A DNA stretch of 64,000 bases from assembly GCF_900607235.1 (NCBI RefSeq), contig NZ_LR027850.1, positions 186,001-250,000 of the forward strand. The letters are read 5' to 3'. The stretch is from Olivibacter jilunii (GTDB lineage: Bacteria > Bacteroidota > Bacteroidia > Sphingobacteriales > Sphingobacteriaceae). The notes under the pieces are model-generated. The model did not search any database. It worked only from the letters and a program-made list of their open reading frames with translations, and was not told the DNA's origin. A program made the translations under genes and the position numbers. Positions within the stretch are counted from its first letter, which is position 1, and every line of letters begins with the position of its first letter. Below are positions 8,130 through 17,341 of the stretch, in pieces.

Positions 8130-10415
8130 ATGAAACCAATGATAAATCGAAAGTTAACAGTCTGTTTTTTGTTTGCAGGCTTATTGTTTTTCAATAGGCT
8201 TGCAGCGCAGATGCTGAATCTTGCTAAAGGAAAGCCGGTTTCCGTTACTCCTAAAATTTCTGATAATCCTGGCGAACACTTTGTCGACGGGGAGGATGCC
8301 ACCTTGTTTTATGCTTACCCGACAGCTCCTATTAATAGAATAGAGGTGGACTTGCAGGGGACGTTCAATATTGATCGTATACTTCTTAGAGGTTTTAAGG
8401 GAACAGATACCCTTCGGATCTTTACGATTAACGTTTCTGAAAAGAAGGAGGTATTTGTTAATGTACTGCCAGCGAAAAAGCTGATAACGTTTACACCGGT
8501 TACTGCCAGTAAGTTAGTAGTTGAGTATAAACCCAAGAATAATACGGTGATGGGTGAATTAGAAGTCTTTGCTCACGAGCGGCAACCCGTAATGGTAAAC
8601 CAAAGTGGTTATAATACAGGTGCAGTAAAGCGGTTTACGGCCCCACTTGCTGCGAATGGAACACCCTTTGTTATCGCGAAAGCGGATGAAGACAAAATGC
8701 TGTTTGAAGGGGTAATAAAAAATAAAATAGGTGATTTTACGGCCTTTAATCCAGAGGGCTCGTCCAGTTATAAAATAATTGTTAAAGGGCAGGATGTAGG
8801 TGTCTCTTTCCCATTTACAATAGCTCCCTATTTAATCGAGCGTGTTTCCTATAAACCAGCCATACAGTTTATGATAGATGATAGGTGTTGGTACGGAAAT
8901 ACAAACAGTTTTAAACCAACGGTGCAAGATGCAGGTTGCCCTTTTCTAGGAATCGCTTGGCGGGATAGCCATCAATTTTCTTTTGAGTTACAAGCCTTAA
9001 TCAACCTGTATTTCTCGAATCCTGACGCCTTTTCGGTAGATCGCATGCCCATTGAAGGACAATATATTGGTTTGAGGAAAAGGCTCCCTGAAAATACGCC
9101 GGAAATTGTTCGTCTCATATATTATGCAGTAGACATTTACTTGAGGGGAAAAGTGAATCATACCTTATTAAAGGAACAATTGGCTTATTTCCTATATGCA
9201 TATCCGTATTTAAGTGAATATATACCGAGAGAGGTATATGAAGAAGCAAGGGACTATGTGTTTGCTATCTGGGAAACCGCTGACAATAATCGATGGCGCT
9301 GGCACGATATTGAGCATAGTGCCAATCTTTTTCAAACTTATACCATTATGGGAACGGGTAAGGGGCAGTTTCCTCCAGGGCACTCAATTGTGCCAAACCT
9401 AATGCTGTTTGAAGTCGCTAAACGCGAAGGAAGAAGGGATGCTATACGCTACTGGGATGCAGCGATGAAGCAAACGCAGTGGATTGTTGACAATGTGGAT
9501 TGGAAGGATCCTGCAACTACGAAAGGACAACGAATGAATGAGTACGTAACGATGCAATCGTTGGGTTATTTTTTAAAACAGTATCCCGATAAGGCACCAA
9601 AAAAGTTGCTTGAAAAGATAAGGTTGTGGGCTGAGGTGGCCATCTCACGTTCGGATAATATGTGGGACTTTAGAAAATATAAAGAAGATAAATGGGTAAT
9701 CCCTGAGATTAAATCGGCCAACGATCCGACGTTTAATCCGAATGGTAGTTTTAATGAGCCCGGTAATATTGCTGGATTTCCGGTAGCTGCTTTGGTTGCA
9801 AAACAGGTGTTGACTGACGAGAAGCTGAACAAGCGATTAGAAGAAATAGCGGTAGGACAGATTGATAATGTGTTTGGTAGAAATCCCGCTGGCAGGCATT
9901 ATAGCTACGATGCTTGCACTGATTTTGAAGGGGCCGACCTAGGTTGGTTTCAGGAATATGAAGGCGGAGCAGGCATGTTGCAAACGGTAAGAGGGGTGTT
10001 GGATGGTTCACCGAAGGAGGATGTATATCCGTATGATTCTTACGGAGGAGATCCCGGCCATACGGAAGGTTGGGTCACTTTTAACACAGCCTGGATGGAA
10101 GGGATTGCCTATCGGAACTACGATTTAACGAAATTGAGCGTAGTTGGCGAATCAAAGAATAAAGAACTCCTAGTGCAACTGGCTGTACCACTGAACTTAA
10201 ATCCTTTGGTACAAGAACGAGCCGAGATACGGGTAACTAAAAACGGCAAGGATGAAACGACGCTGGTACTGGAAGAGGAAGGAACAGATGCCTTGTATTT
10301 TAAGAAAAGATTGAAGTTGGAAGAGTTACCCTACCAAATAAAAAAAGGTGATGTACTTACTTTTTCTTACGGTTTGGCACATTTTAGTAAGGAAGCGGCT
10401 ATCACTATTGATTGA
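8130..10415 (+). CDS. GH9-like protein with N-terminal discoidin-like and CelD-type Ig domains
   Basis: About 761 residues from ATG 8130, which has the TTTACGG-ATG leader typical here; an ATG at 8139 is also possible. A signal peptide ends near LAAQ. Residues ~20-140 resemble an F5/8C (discoidin) sandwich (NLAKGKPVSVTP). An Ig-like cellulase N-domain follows (VNQSGYNTGAVKRFTAP). The remaining ~500 residues form the helical catalytic part. The C-terminal block TEGWVTFNTAWMEG matches the GH9 acid-glutamate signature except at one position, and FGRNPAGRHYSYDAC fits the GH9 NP-H region. The usual DAGD base motif seems to be RDSHQ, lacking the second aspartate. It may therefore be a divergent GH9 enzyme or a non-hydrolytic relative. 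Confidence 0.7.
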   Translation: MKPMINRKLTVCFLFAGLLFFNRLAAQMLNLAKGKPVSVTPKISDNPGEHFVDGEDATLFYAYPTAPINRIEVDLQGTFNIDRILLRGFKGTDTLRIFTINVSEKKEVFVNVLPAKKLITFTPVTASKLVVEYKPKNNTVMGELEVFAHERQPVMVNQSGYNTGAVKRFTAPLAANGTPFVIAKADEDKMLFEGVIKNKIGDFTAFNPEGSSSYKIIVKGQDVGVSFPFTIAPYLIERVSYKPAIQFMIDDRCWYGNTNSFKPTVQDAGCPFLGIAWRDSHQFSFELQALINLYFSNPDAFSVDRMPIEGQYIGLRKRLPENTPEIVRLIYYAVDIYLRGKVNHTLLKEQLAYFLYAYPYLSEYIPREVYEEARDYVFAIWETADNNRWRWHDIEHSANLFQTYTIMGTGKGQFPPGHSIVPNLMLFEVAKREGRRDAIRYWDAAMKQTQWIVDNVDWKDPATTKGQRMNEYVTMQSLGYFLKQYPDKAPKKLLEKIRLWAEVAISRSDNMWDFRKYKEDKWVIPEIKSANDPTFNPNGSFNEPGNIAGFPVAALVAKQVLTDEKLNKRLEEIAVGQIDNVFGRNPAGRHYSYDACTDFEGADLGWFQEYEGGAGMLQTVRGVLDGSPKEDVYPYDSYGGDPGHTEGWVTFNTAWMEGIAYRNYDLTKLSVVGESKNKELLVQLAVPLNLNPLVQERAEIRVTKNGKDETTLVLEEEGTDALYFKKRLKLEELPYQIKKGDVLTFSYGLAHFSKEAAITID

Positions 10416-10421
10416 TTTATA

Positions 10422-12548
10422 ATGAGGTTGAAATTTTGTTACATTTTCTTATTGTTGAGCTGCGCTATATGGAAAGTGGAGGCGGCTAAGTACTTGTTTT
10501 TAGTGGCCGGCCAGAGCAATAGTGTAGGAAAGGGCAATGCTTCTTTAGCTCCTGCTGTAATGCCGGGAGTGGCTTATGAATATGTTTACCAAGCAGACTC
10601 ATTAAGACCGCTGATTGATCCCGTGGGCGCTAATGAGTTGGATTTTGAATCAGCAAGCTCAGGAAGTGCCTGGCCCGCTTTTGCTGATACTTTTTATCAA
10701 CTTACGGGCGATACGATTGTATTAGTGCCAGCTTCCAGAGGAGGGAGCTCCTGTCATGAAAAAGCCGAATTGGATAATTATGGGACATGGGCGGTTTCCG
10801 GAAGATTGTTTAATAATGCTTTACGCAAAGTAGAGGCCGCTATGAAAAAGACCGGCCTGCCACTTAGTGGTATTATTTGGCTACAAGGGGAGAGAGACGC
10901 TAATGCGATTAATAGTGGGAAGTTAGCGCAAGCAGCATACGAGCGAAGTCTTAAAGAACTGATCGTACGCTTTAGAACAGCCATGCATGCTAGTACGCCA
11001 TTTTTTATAGTTAAAACCGGTTATTACAATAACCATCCGAGGGCAGGTTTTGATCAGGTACGGGCCAGTCAAGACCACGTAGCTAAACAGATGGATTCGG
11101 TGTATATCGCTTTTGAAGGAACAAATCTTTTTATAAACAGCGGTTTAATGACGGACGAGATTCATTACAACCAAGAAGGCTTGAATAAAGTGGGAGATTC
11201 ATTGGCGTTTAAGGTTGCCAACAAGCTCGGTATAACTGAGCAGAACTTGCCTAAAACAGGAGCATTACAGATTAAGGGGATTGACGAGTTTAAGCTGCGC
11301 AAGGGAGCGGCTAATTTTTTTAAAAAAGCCAGGGAGCGAAAAAAGCTACGTGTAGGCTATATTGGGGGAAGTATTACACAGGCAGATAAAGGGTATCGTA
11401 AACAGACTACAGAACTTCTTAAAGTGTTATTGCCCAATAATGAACTTGTTGAGCTAACAGCAGGAATTCCTGGAACGGACGCTGATTTAGGAGCCTGCCG
11501 ACTGGCCGACCAATTATTGTCAAAGCAGCCGGACCTCGTTTTTATAGAGTTTGCTGCAAATGGTGGTTTTCCGCAAGGAATGGAAGGGATTATTCGGCAA
11601 ATTAAAAAAACTGATCCGCAAATCGATATCTGCTTGATCTATGCAGCGACGGTAGGACAACTAAAGGCCTACCAAGAAGGAACTATTTTAACCCATATTG
11701 CTAAAATAGAACAACTGGCCGATCACTATCAGTTGCCTTCGGTACACATGGCTTTATACCTGGCTTGGATGGTACAACAGGAAAAACTGATAGCAAAAGG
11801 TGATGCTGGAAATAAACTTGGAAAACCAATTTTTACCGAAGATGGCGTTCACCCACTACCGATTGGAGGAAACTTATATGCTGCTGCGATAGTAAGGATG
11901 TTTCGTGCTGCACTTGAGCTTTTTTTGTCAGGAAAAGAGGCTGCGCCTGATTTGCCTTCTGCACTGTATGTTGATAACTGGGAGCAAGCGCAATGGATAA
12001 GCCCTCAAGAAGGCGCAATATTTTCGGATGATTGGAAAGAGATTCCGACTACCGGAAAACTGCAACAGTTTGGCGTGTGGTTTCCTACAGTCATGACGGC
12101 CGATCAAGCGGGAGCCAGCTGCACGATCCGTTTTGAAGGAGATGCTGTTGGTTTATTCGATATAGGGGGGCCGGAAGTTGGACAACTTAAGGTGACGCTG
12201 GATGGCAGAGAAGTGCAACTGCTTGTTGATAAAGGTGTGCGTTACAACGTTGTGTCTGAAGGGCAAACCGTACTTAACCGATTTAATATCAATTGTAACA
12301 ACCGTTACAGGGGACAGTTTTTTATGTTACAGACCTCACTTGGAAAACATGAGGTGACGTTTAGTATAGATAAAATAATACCTGACAAAAGGGAGATTTT
12401 AGGAGCAGATCAACTAGATGATATTACCGCGCATCCGGAGAAATATGCGCATGCTCAAATCTACATAGGAAAAATTTTAGTAAAGGGTGATATTTTAGAT
12501 GAACCGTCCATGTTAAAAATCGCATTTCCATCACACAGGACAATGTGA
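10422..12548 (+). CDS. Double-domain secreted carbohydrate esterase (SASA/CE6-like plus SGNH)
   Basis: 708 residues with a signal peptide (~1-22), starting 6 nt after the previous stop, so probably translationally coupled. The first catalytic domain (~23-275) has the SASA/CE6 blocks: VAGQSNSVGKG with the nucleophile serine, IIWLQGERDAN and DEIHYNQEG with the Asp/His pair. A second SGNH domain (~305-500) has GGSITQADKG (Ser block), EFAANGG (the usual Asn block) and EDGVHPLPIGG (Asp-x-x-His block). The C-terminal ~190 residues look like a beta-sandwich accessory domain. Two esterases in one chain suggest removal of two kinds of acyl or acetyl decoration from the substrate. The specific bond is not predictable. 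Confidence 0.85.
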   Translation: MRLKFCYIFLLLSCAIWKVEAAKYLFLVAGQSNSVGKGNASLAPAVMPGVAYEYVYQADSLRPLIDPVGANELDFESASSGSAWPAFADTFYQLTGDTIVLVPASRGGSSCHEKAELDNYGTWAVSGRLFNNALRKVEAAMKKTGLPLSGIIWLQGERDANAINSGKLAQAAYERSLKELIVRFRTAMHASTPFFIVKTGYYNNHPRAGFDQVRASQDHVAKQMDSVYIAFEGTNLFINSGLMTDEIHYNQEGLNKVGDSLAFKVANKLGITEQNLPKTGALQIKGIDEFKLRKGAANFFKKARERKKLRVGYIGGSITQADKGYRKQTTELLKVLLPNNELVELTAGIPGTDADLGACRLADQLLSKQPDLVFIEFAANGGFPQGMEGIIRQIKKTDPQIDICLIYAATVGQLKAYQEGTILTHIAKIEQLADHYQLPSVHMALYLAWMVQQEKLIAKGDAGNKLGKPIFTEDGVHPLPIGGNLYAAAIVRMFRAALELFLSGKEAAPDLPSALYVDNWEQAQWISPQEGAIFSDDWKEIPTTGKLQQFGVWFPTVMTADQAGASCTIRFEGDAVGLFDIGGPEVGQLKVTLDGREVQLLVDKGVRYNVVSEGQTVLNRFNINCNNRYRGQFFMLQTSLGKHEVTFSIDKIIPDKREILGADQLDDITAHPEKYAHAQIYIGKILVKGDILDEPSMLKIAFPSHRTM

Positions 12549-12566
12549 ATTTTTAACATGGTAAGC

Positions 12567-12583
12567 TCCATCTGACCGATGGA
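12567..12583 (+). promoter_or_regulatory. Short hairpin before the GH31 start
   Basis: TCCATC and GATGGA flank the loop TGACC, 16 nt upstream of the GH31 ATG. The left arm belongs to GCTCCATCTGACC, which resembles GCTCCATCTAACC in the susC-susD spacer (around 3758). It could affect translation or mRNA stability. Weak evidence. Confidence 0.25.
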
Positions 12584-12599
12584 ATAAAGTTATTTACAG

Positions 12600-14879
12600 A
12601 TGAAAAATAAAGGTCTTTTGTTTTTATGTTGTTTCGCCTGCTTATTTGCGAAGGCCACAAACTTGCCTGATACATTATTTATCAGAAGAGATCACTATAC
12701 TTTTTTTATCATACCCCAGGGCTTGCGCTATGGTATTTTATTAAACCGGCAGCACATTGAGGCTATATCGCCACACGCGCAAGCCGGAATCCGTTTTGCA
12801 AAAGGAGCGGAAAGACCTCCACTTCCTGCTAATGCGAAAGGAATATTAAAACAAGAGGAGAGCCTGTTGCAGTTGGCTGTTGAAAATGAGCAAAGCATGA
12901 AAGCGCGATTGAGTGTTTTCTTTGATACAAATTATGTAGCCTTAAAACTGCAACCGTTTATATCCAATCAAGTGGATAGCTTGTTTACGATCGATTTTTG
13001 TACCGCTGCTGCTAGCCCGGCCTATGGCTTAGGCGATCATGGAGGTTATGGAGACAACATGGCCATTCGTAATTTTATAGAGGATGATTTTGGCAATCGG
13101 GACAATGGGCATCGCTTTATTTCTACGTTCTCTATTTTTCCACAAAATCAATTTGCGCAGGTTCTTTTCGAAAAGCGAACAAAACGGGTAGCGATTAGCG
13201 ATAGAGAAAACCGTTTAGGTGCTGTAGGTGTTAAGGAGGCTAAAATTTATTATCTTCTTGGTAGGCCGAGAACGATCTACAGTAGTTATAAGCAACTAAA
13301 AATTCAGGAGGGATACCCAGATATTAAACCAAAATACCGCTTTTTCGAATTGGGGTATGAAGCATTTGGCTCATTGGGATGGAATACTTTTCAGCATTCG
13401 GTGCAAGAAGATTTGGATCATTATTTGAAAAATGGGTTTGGACCTAAATGGGCCGTGGTAGGTTCGGGGTTTTGGAAAGGAGAAAGAAAAAATCCAAGTG
13501 AAGGCAGTACAACAAGTTTTGGTATATGGGATGACCTGAAGGAAGGAGGGAGAAAGGATGGATTGCCTTCTCCGAGATACCCCGATGTGAAAGGCTTTAA
13601 AAAGTTTTTTGCTGAGCGGGGAATAGATTTATTAGTGGGATTGCGTATTAATTTTAAAGCTCCTCGGCAATATCAAGGTAACTTTTATGAGGCCAACGAT
13701 GGGCCTTTCACCTTGCAGGGTTTGGATTCAAGCTATTTTGTGACGGATGCCGCGATGAATCCGGAGACCTATAAAGTCGTTTTTCCGCAGGGAAACGTGT
13801 TTTTGCTAAATGGTGGGAATAGACGAGCGATTGACTGGTACGTGAGGGGCACAGACAAATGGGGAGTGAAGGGATTTAAGGAAGATCTCATGTTATTGGA
13901 CGGTGCCAAGTTAAATAATGACGCCAAGGTTGATGAGGTGAATCGGGCCTTGATTGATAAAGAATACTTACTAATGGCCAGAAACGGAGCTTATGCTGTG
14001 CCTGGTGATATTTTACGTCTGGAGGATACCCAATATGGTCATGACCAGGATCGGCCCCTTATTAATGGATTGAATTATGCTGCAAGTGGTGTATCTGCTG
14101 TCTATCTAGATATTGTGGCGGGTAAATATTTAAAACTGCCGCTTACGAACGATCAAGAACTATATTTTGCCAGAAATGCAATGCTGGCAGCTGTAAGCCC
14201 GGTGATGGCGATGGGACTAGGTCCATGGAATATTACAAATACCCATTATAAGGATGCAGTCAAGAAAGCAGCGGATTGGCATACCCAATATGCGCCTTAT
14301 CTCTATAGTGCGGCAGTTAAAAGTTTTAAAGAAGGTTATCCGTATACGATGACACCGTTGCCAATTGCTTTTCCTACAGATACAAATACGTATTATTTAG
14401 CGGGGAAGGAACACCGGCAATATGCTTGGATGTTGGGTGAATCCTTATTGGCTACTCCAGTGTACGGAAATGATTATGCCACCGCTACTTCTCGGGATGT
14501 CTACTTGCCGGCAGGGAGGTGGATAGATTTTGAAAAAGGGACCGTTTTTAATGGGCCTTGTACATTGCGGGAATATGAATTCCCTACCGACAAGTTACCT
14601 TTATTTGTAGGTGGGGACGGGATTTTAGTAAGGAAACAAGGCGATGCGTTTTACGCAGATATATATCCGGTATCAGAAAGAGCATTTTTGTATGATTTCT
14701 ATTTTCCGGATGGCAGCGGAAAATCTACTGTTAATAAAAGAGGAAAAGGCATCATCAAGGAAAATGTGAGGGTGAAAGATCTGGCGACGAATAAAGAGGT
14801 TGAACTGGAAGCAAAGCATAAAAACTTAGCTTGGTCCTTTAGGCTGTTGCCAGGACATCGATATGAAATTTACGAATGA
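12600..14879 (+). CDS. Glycoside hydrolase family 31-like enzyme (secreted)
   Basis: 759 residues with a signal peptide ending near AKAT. The N-terminal ~240 residues fit the GH31 beta-sandwich (PAYGLGDHGGYGDNM). The TIM barrel contains a K-x-D nucleophile motif in GFKEDLMLLDG, about residues 422-432, and the later PGDILRLED and GVSAVYLDIVAGK blocks that match the acid/base and substrate-binding loops of the family. LPAGRWIDFEKG near residue 640 begins the typical C-terminal beta domains. GH31 enzymes cleave alpha-linked glucose, xylose, galactose or sulfoquinovose by retention; the motif does not decide which. The leader TTTACAG-ATG supports the start. It belongs to the PUL operon. Confidence 0.88.
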   Translation: MKNKGLLFLCCFACLFAKATNLPDTLFIRRDHYTFFIIPQGLRYGILLNRQHIEAISPHAQAGIRFAKGAERPPLPANAKGILKQEESLLQLAVENEQSMKARLSVFFDTNYVALKLQPFISNQVDSLFTIDFCTAAASPAYGLGDHGGYGDNMAIRNFIEDDFGNRDNGHRFISTFSIFPQNQFAQVLFEKRTKRVAISDRENRLGAVGVKEAKIYYLLGRPRTIYSSYKQLKIQEGYPDIKPKYRFFELGYEAFGSLGWNTFQHSVQEDLDHYLKNGFGPKWAVVGSGFWKGERKNPSEGSTTSFGIWDDLKEGGRKDGLPSPRYPDVKGFKKFFAERGIDLLVGLRINFKAPRQYQGNFYEANDGPFTLQGLDSSYFVTDAAMNPETYKVVFPQGNVFLLNGGNRRAIDWYVRGTDKWGVKGFKEDLMLLDGAKLNNDAKVDEVNRALIDKEYLLMARNGAYAVPGDILRLEDTQYGHDQDRPLINGLNYAASGVSAVYLDIVAGKYLKLPLTNDQELYFARNAMLAAVSPVMAMGLGPWNITNTHYKDAVKKAADWHTQYAPYLYSAAVKSFKEGYPYTMTPLPIAFPTDTNTYYLAGKEHRQYAWMLGESLLATPVYGNDYATATSRDVYLPAGRWIDFEKGTVFNGPCTLREYEFPTDKLPLFVGGDGILVRKQGDAFYADIYPVSERAFLYDFYFPDGSGKSTVNKRGKGIIKENVRVKDLATNKEVELEAKHKNLAWSFRLLPGHRYEIYE

Positions 14880-15015
14880 AGTTTCCACGGCAATAATAGG
14901 AAAATGTTTAAAAAAGGATTGGTGAGCTTATAACCATTTAGGGATGCGATTGAAACAAATAATAAGAAACGAAGCTACCGACAAAATAAAATTACATATC
15001 AATAAATATTAACAG

Positions 15016-17310
15016 ATGAAGTTTAAAGAAGAATTCGTAGCAGCAGGAAGGAATAAGTATGTAGAAGTACTAAAGGCTGATCTTGTTATAACCGGTGGTG
15101 GATTGTCCGGTGTTTGTGCAGCTATTACGGCGGCGCGCAAAGGCTCCAAGGTGGTGCTTGTACAAGATCGCCCCGTACTTGGTGGTAATGCCTCCAGTGA
15201 GATCCGGTTGTGGATATTAGGGGCTACTTCTCATATGGGTAACAACAACCGATGGAGCCGAGAGGGAGGGGTGGTTGATGAATTATTGGTGGAAAATACT
15301 TACCGCAATCCGGAAGGAAATCCTGTTATTTTGGATATGATTCTTTTAGACAAGGTGGCTCAAGAACCCAATATTACCCTATTGCTGAATACGATGGTAT
15401 ATGAGGTCGAGAAAGATGGGCCCGATCATATTTCGGCACTGAAAGCATTTTGTAGTCAGAATTCCATTGAATATCAGCTTCAGGCACCGTTGTTTTGTGA
15501 CGCTTCCGGAGACGGTATTGTTGGCTTTTTAGCGGGCGCAGCCTTCAGAATGGGGGCCGAAAGCAAAGAAGAGTTTGGTGAACTGATGGCTCCGGGAGCT
15601 GTATACGGAGAATTACTTGGTCATAGCCTATATTTTTATAGTAAAGATGTTGGTAAGCCGGTTAAATTTATACCGCCTTCATTTGCAATGGATGTAACGA
15701 AAGAAATTCCCCGATTTAGGAATTTTAATGCCAAAGAATTTGGATGTAAATTGTGGTGGGTAGAGCATGGGGGCAGAATGGATACGGTGCATGATAGCGA
15801 GAAAATAAAATGGGATTTGTGGAAGATTGTCTATGGTGTGTGGGATTATATCAAGAATTCGGGAAATTTTCCGGAAGCTGATACGATGACCTTGGAATGG
15901 GTAGGTGCAATTCCGGGGAAAAGAGAAAGTAGAAGGTTTGAAGGGGATTACATGTTGACACAACAGGACTTAGTGGAGCAAAGAAAACATGAGGACGCCG
16001 TGGCTTATGGCGGATGGTCTATTGATCTACATCCTGCGGACGGCGTGTTCGGTGAAAATAATGCTTGTGACCAGTGGCATAGCAAAGGAGTTTTTCAAAT
16101 TCCTTATCGCTGCCTTTATAGTCGTAATATTAAGAATTTATTTCTGGCGGGACGAATTATCAGCGTAAGCCATGTGGCTTTTGGAGCGACTAGAGTGATG
16201 GCTACAAGTGCCTACGTTGGGGAAGCGGTGGGGATGGCAGCTGTTTTATGCAGACAGTTCGAATTAAATCCGGCGGCACTCTTACAGGAAAAAAAAATAG
16301 ACACACTACAACGGGAATTAATAAAGATAGGTCATTATATACCGCATATAAAGCAGGCTGATCCCTTAGATTTGATGCAGCAAGCGTCTATAAATGCTTC
16401 TTCTGTGTGGGAGTTTAATGGATTTGATGCCATAGATGTTCAGTGGAAGCCCTTATTTATTGCTGCTGCCCAATTGTTGCCTATACCCAGTGGTAGGTGC
16501 CCGTCGTTTAAAATAACCGTCAAGGCTACTCGTAATACTACATTAGTGGTGGAGTTGCGAAAAAGCAGCAGAATAGGGAATTTTACGCCGGATATGCTGC
16601 TGACTAGTCAAACGTTCGACTTGAACGAGGGAGAGCAACTATTGGAATTAACCTTTGACCTGACGCTGGTTGATCCTACATACGTGTTCCTTGTGTTTAA
16701 AGATAATCCGAATATTTTACTTCCTTATACGGAACAGCGGGCTACGGGATTGGTTGCTGTTTTTAATGGGGTAAATAAAGCCGTGTCAAATTATGGAAAG
16801 CAAATCCCGCCTTTAAATATGGGCGTTGACACATTCGAATTTTGGTGTCCGGCGCGGAGGCCGGAAGGGCAAAATATATTGTTAAGCGTCTCTAAAGGAT
16901 TGCATATTTTCGATCCTAGGTTTCTTATAAATGGTGTAGATAGACCAACTGTTAGAAGCAATGCCTGGGTTGCGGATCCGACAGATCCCAATCCATCCAT
17001 CGAGATTGTTTGGAATAAAAAACAAAGGATAAGTAAGCTGGTCCTTTTCTTTGATACGGATTTTGATCATCCAATGGAATCGGTACTAATGACCCACCCG
17101 GAACGCGTGATGCCTTTTTGTGTGAGAGCGTATAAGATTCTAGACGATAAGGGAAATACTATATATGAAAAACAAGATAATTTTCAAACGATCAATGCTA
17201 TATTATTCGATGGTTCCGTGGAAACAGAAAAATTGATTGTTAGCATGGCACATCCTTCGAATAACGTTCCGGCAGCCTTATTTGGAATACGCTGTTATGC
17301 TCAAAGATAA
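15016..17310 (+). CDS. FAD-dependent oxidoreductase (FAD_oxidored type), cytoplasmic
   Basis: 764 residues without a signal peptide, unlike the preceding enzymes. The Rossmann FAD motif ITGGGLSGVCAA lies at ~26-37, followed by the PVLGGNASSEIRLW segment typical of PF12831-type proteins. The conserved C-terminal flavin contacts appear in NLFLAGRIISVSHVAFGATRVM (around 375-395). The last ~280 residues look like extra beta-rich domains. Such flavoproteins recur in Bacteroidota and Planctomycetota glycan loci, but their substrates are mostly unknown. Here it could oxidise an imported mono- or disaccharide before further catabolism. It starts with TTAACAG-ATG and is separated from the GH31 gene by 136 nt that contain no evident terminator. 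Confidence 0.88.
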   Translation: MKFKEEFVAAGRNKYVEVLKADLVITGGGLSGVCAAITAARKGSKVVLVQDRPVLGGNASSEIRLWILGATSHMGNNNRWSREGGVVDELLVENTYRNPEGNPVILDMILLDKVAQEPNITLLLNTMVYEVEKDGPDHISALKAFCSQNSIEYQLQAPLFCDASGDGIVGFLAGAAFRMGAESKEEFGELMAPGAVYGELLGHSLYFYSKDVGKPVKFIPPSFAMDVTKEIPRFRNFNAKEFGCKLWWVEHGGRMDTVHDSEKIKWDLWKIVYGVWDYIKNSGNFPEADTMTLEWVGAIPGKRESRRFEGDYMLTQQDLVEQRKHEDAVAYGGWSIDLHPADGVFGENNACDQWHSKGVFQIPYRCLYSRNIKNLFLAGRIISVSHVAFGATRVMATSAYVGEAVGMAAVLCRQFELNPAALLQEKKIDTLQRELIKIGHYIPHIKQADPLDLMQQASINASSVWEFNGFDAIDVQWKPLFIAAAQLLPIPSGRCPSFKITVKATRNTTLVVELRKSSRIGNFTPDMLLTSQTFDLNEGEQLLELTFDLTLVDPTYVFLVFKDNPNILLPYTEQRATGLVAVFNGVNKAVSNYGKQIPPLNMGVDTFEFWCPARRPEGQNILLSVSKGLHIFDPRFLINGVDRPTVRSNAWVADPTDPNPSIEIVWNKKQRISKLVLFFDTDFDHPMESVLMTHPERVMPFCVRAYKILDDKGNTIYEKQDNFQTINAILFDGSVETEKLIVSMAHPSNNVPAALFGIRCYAQR

Positions 17311-17341
17311 TTGTATTTAACAAATAAAGACCTAGATTGTG

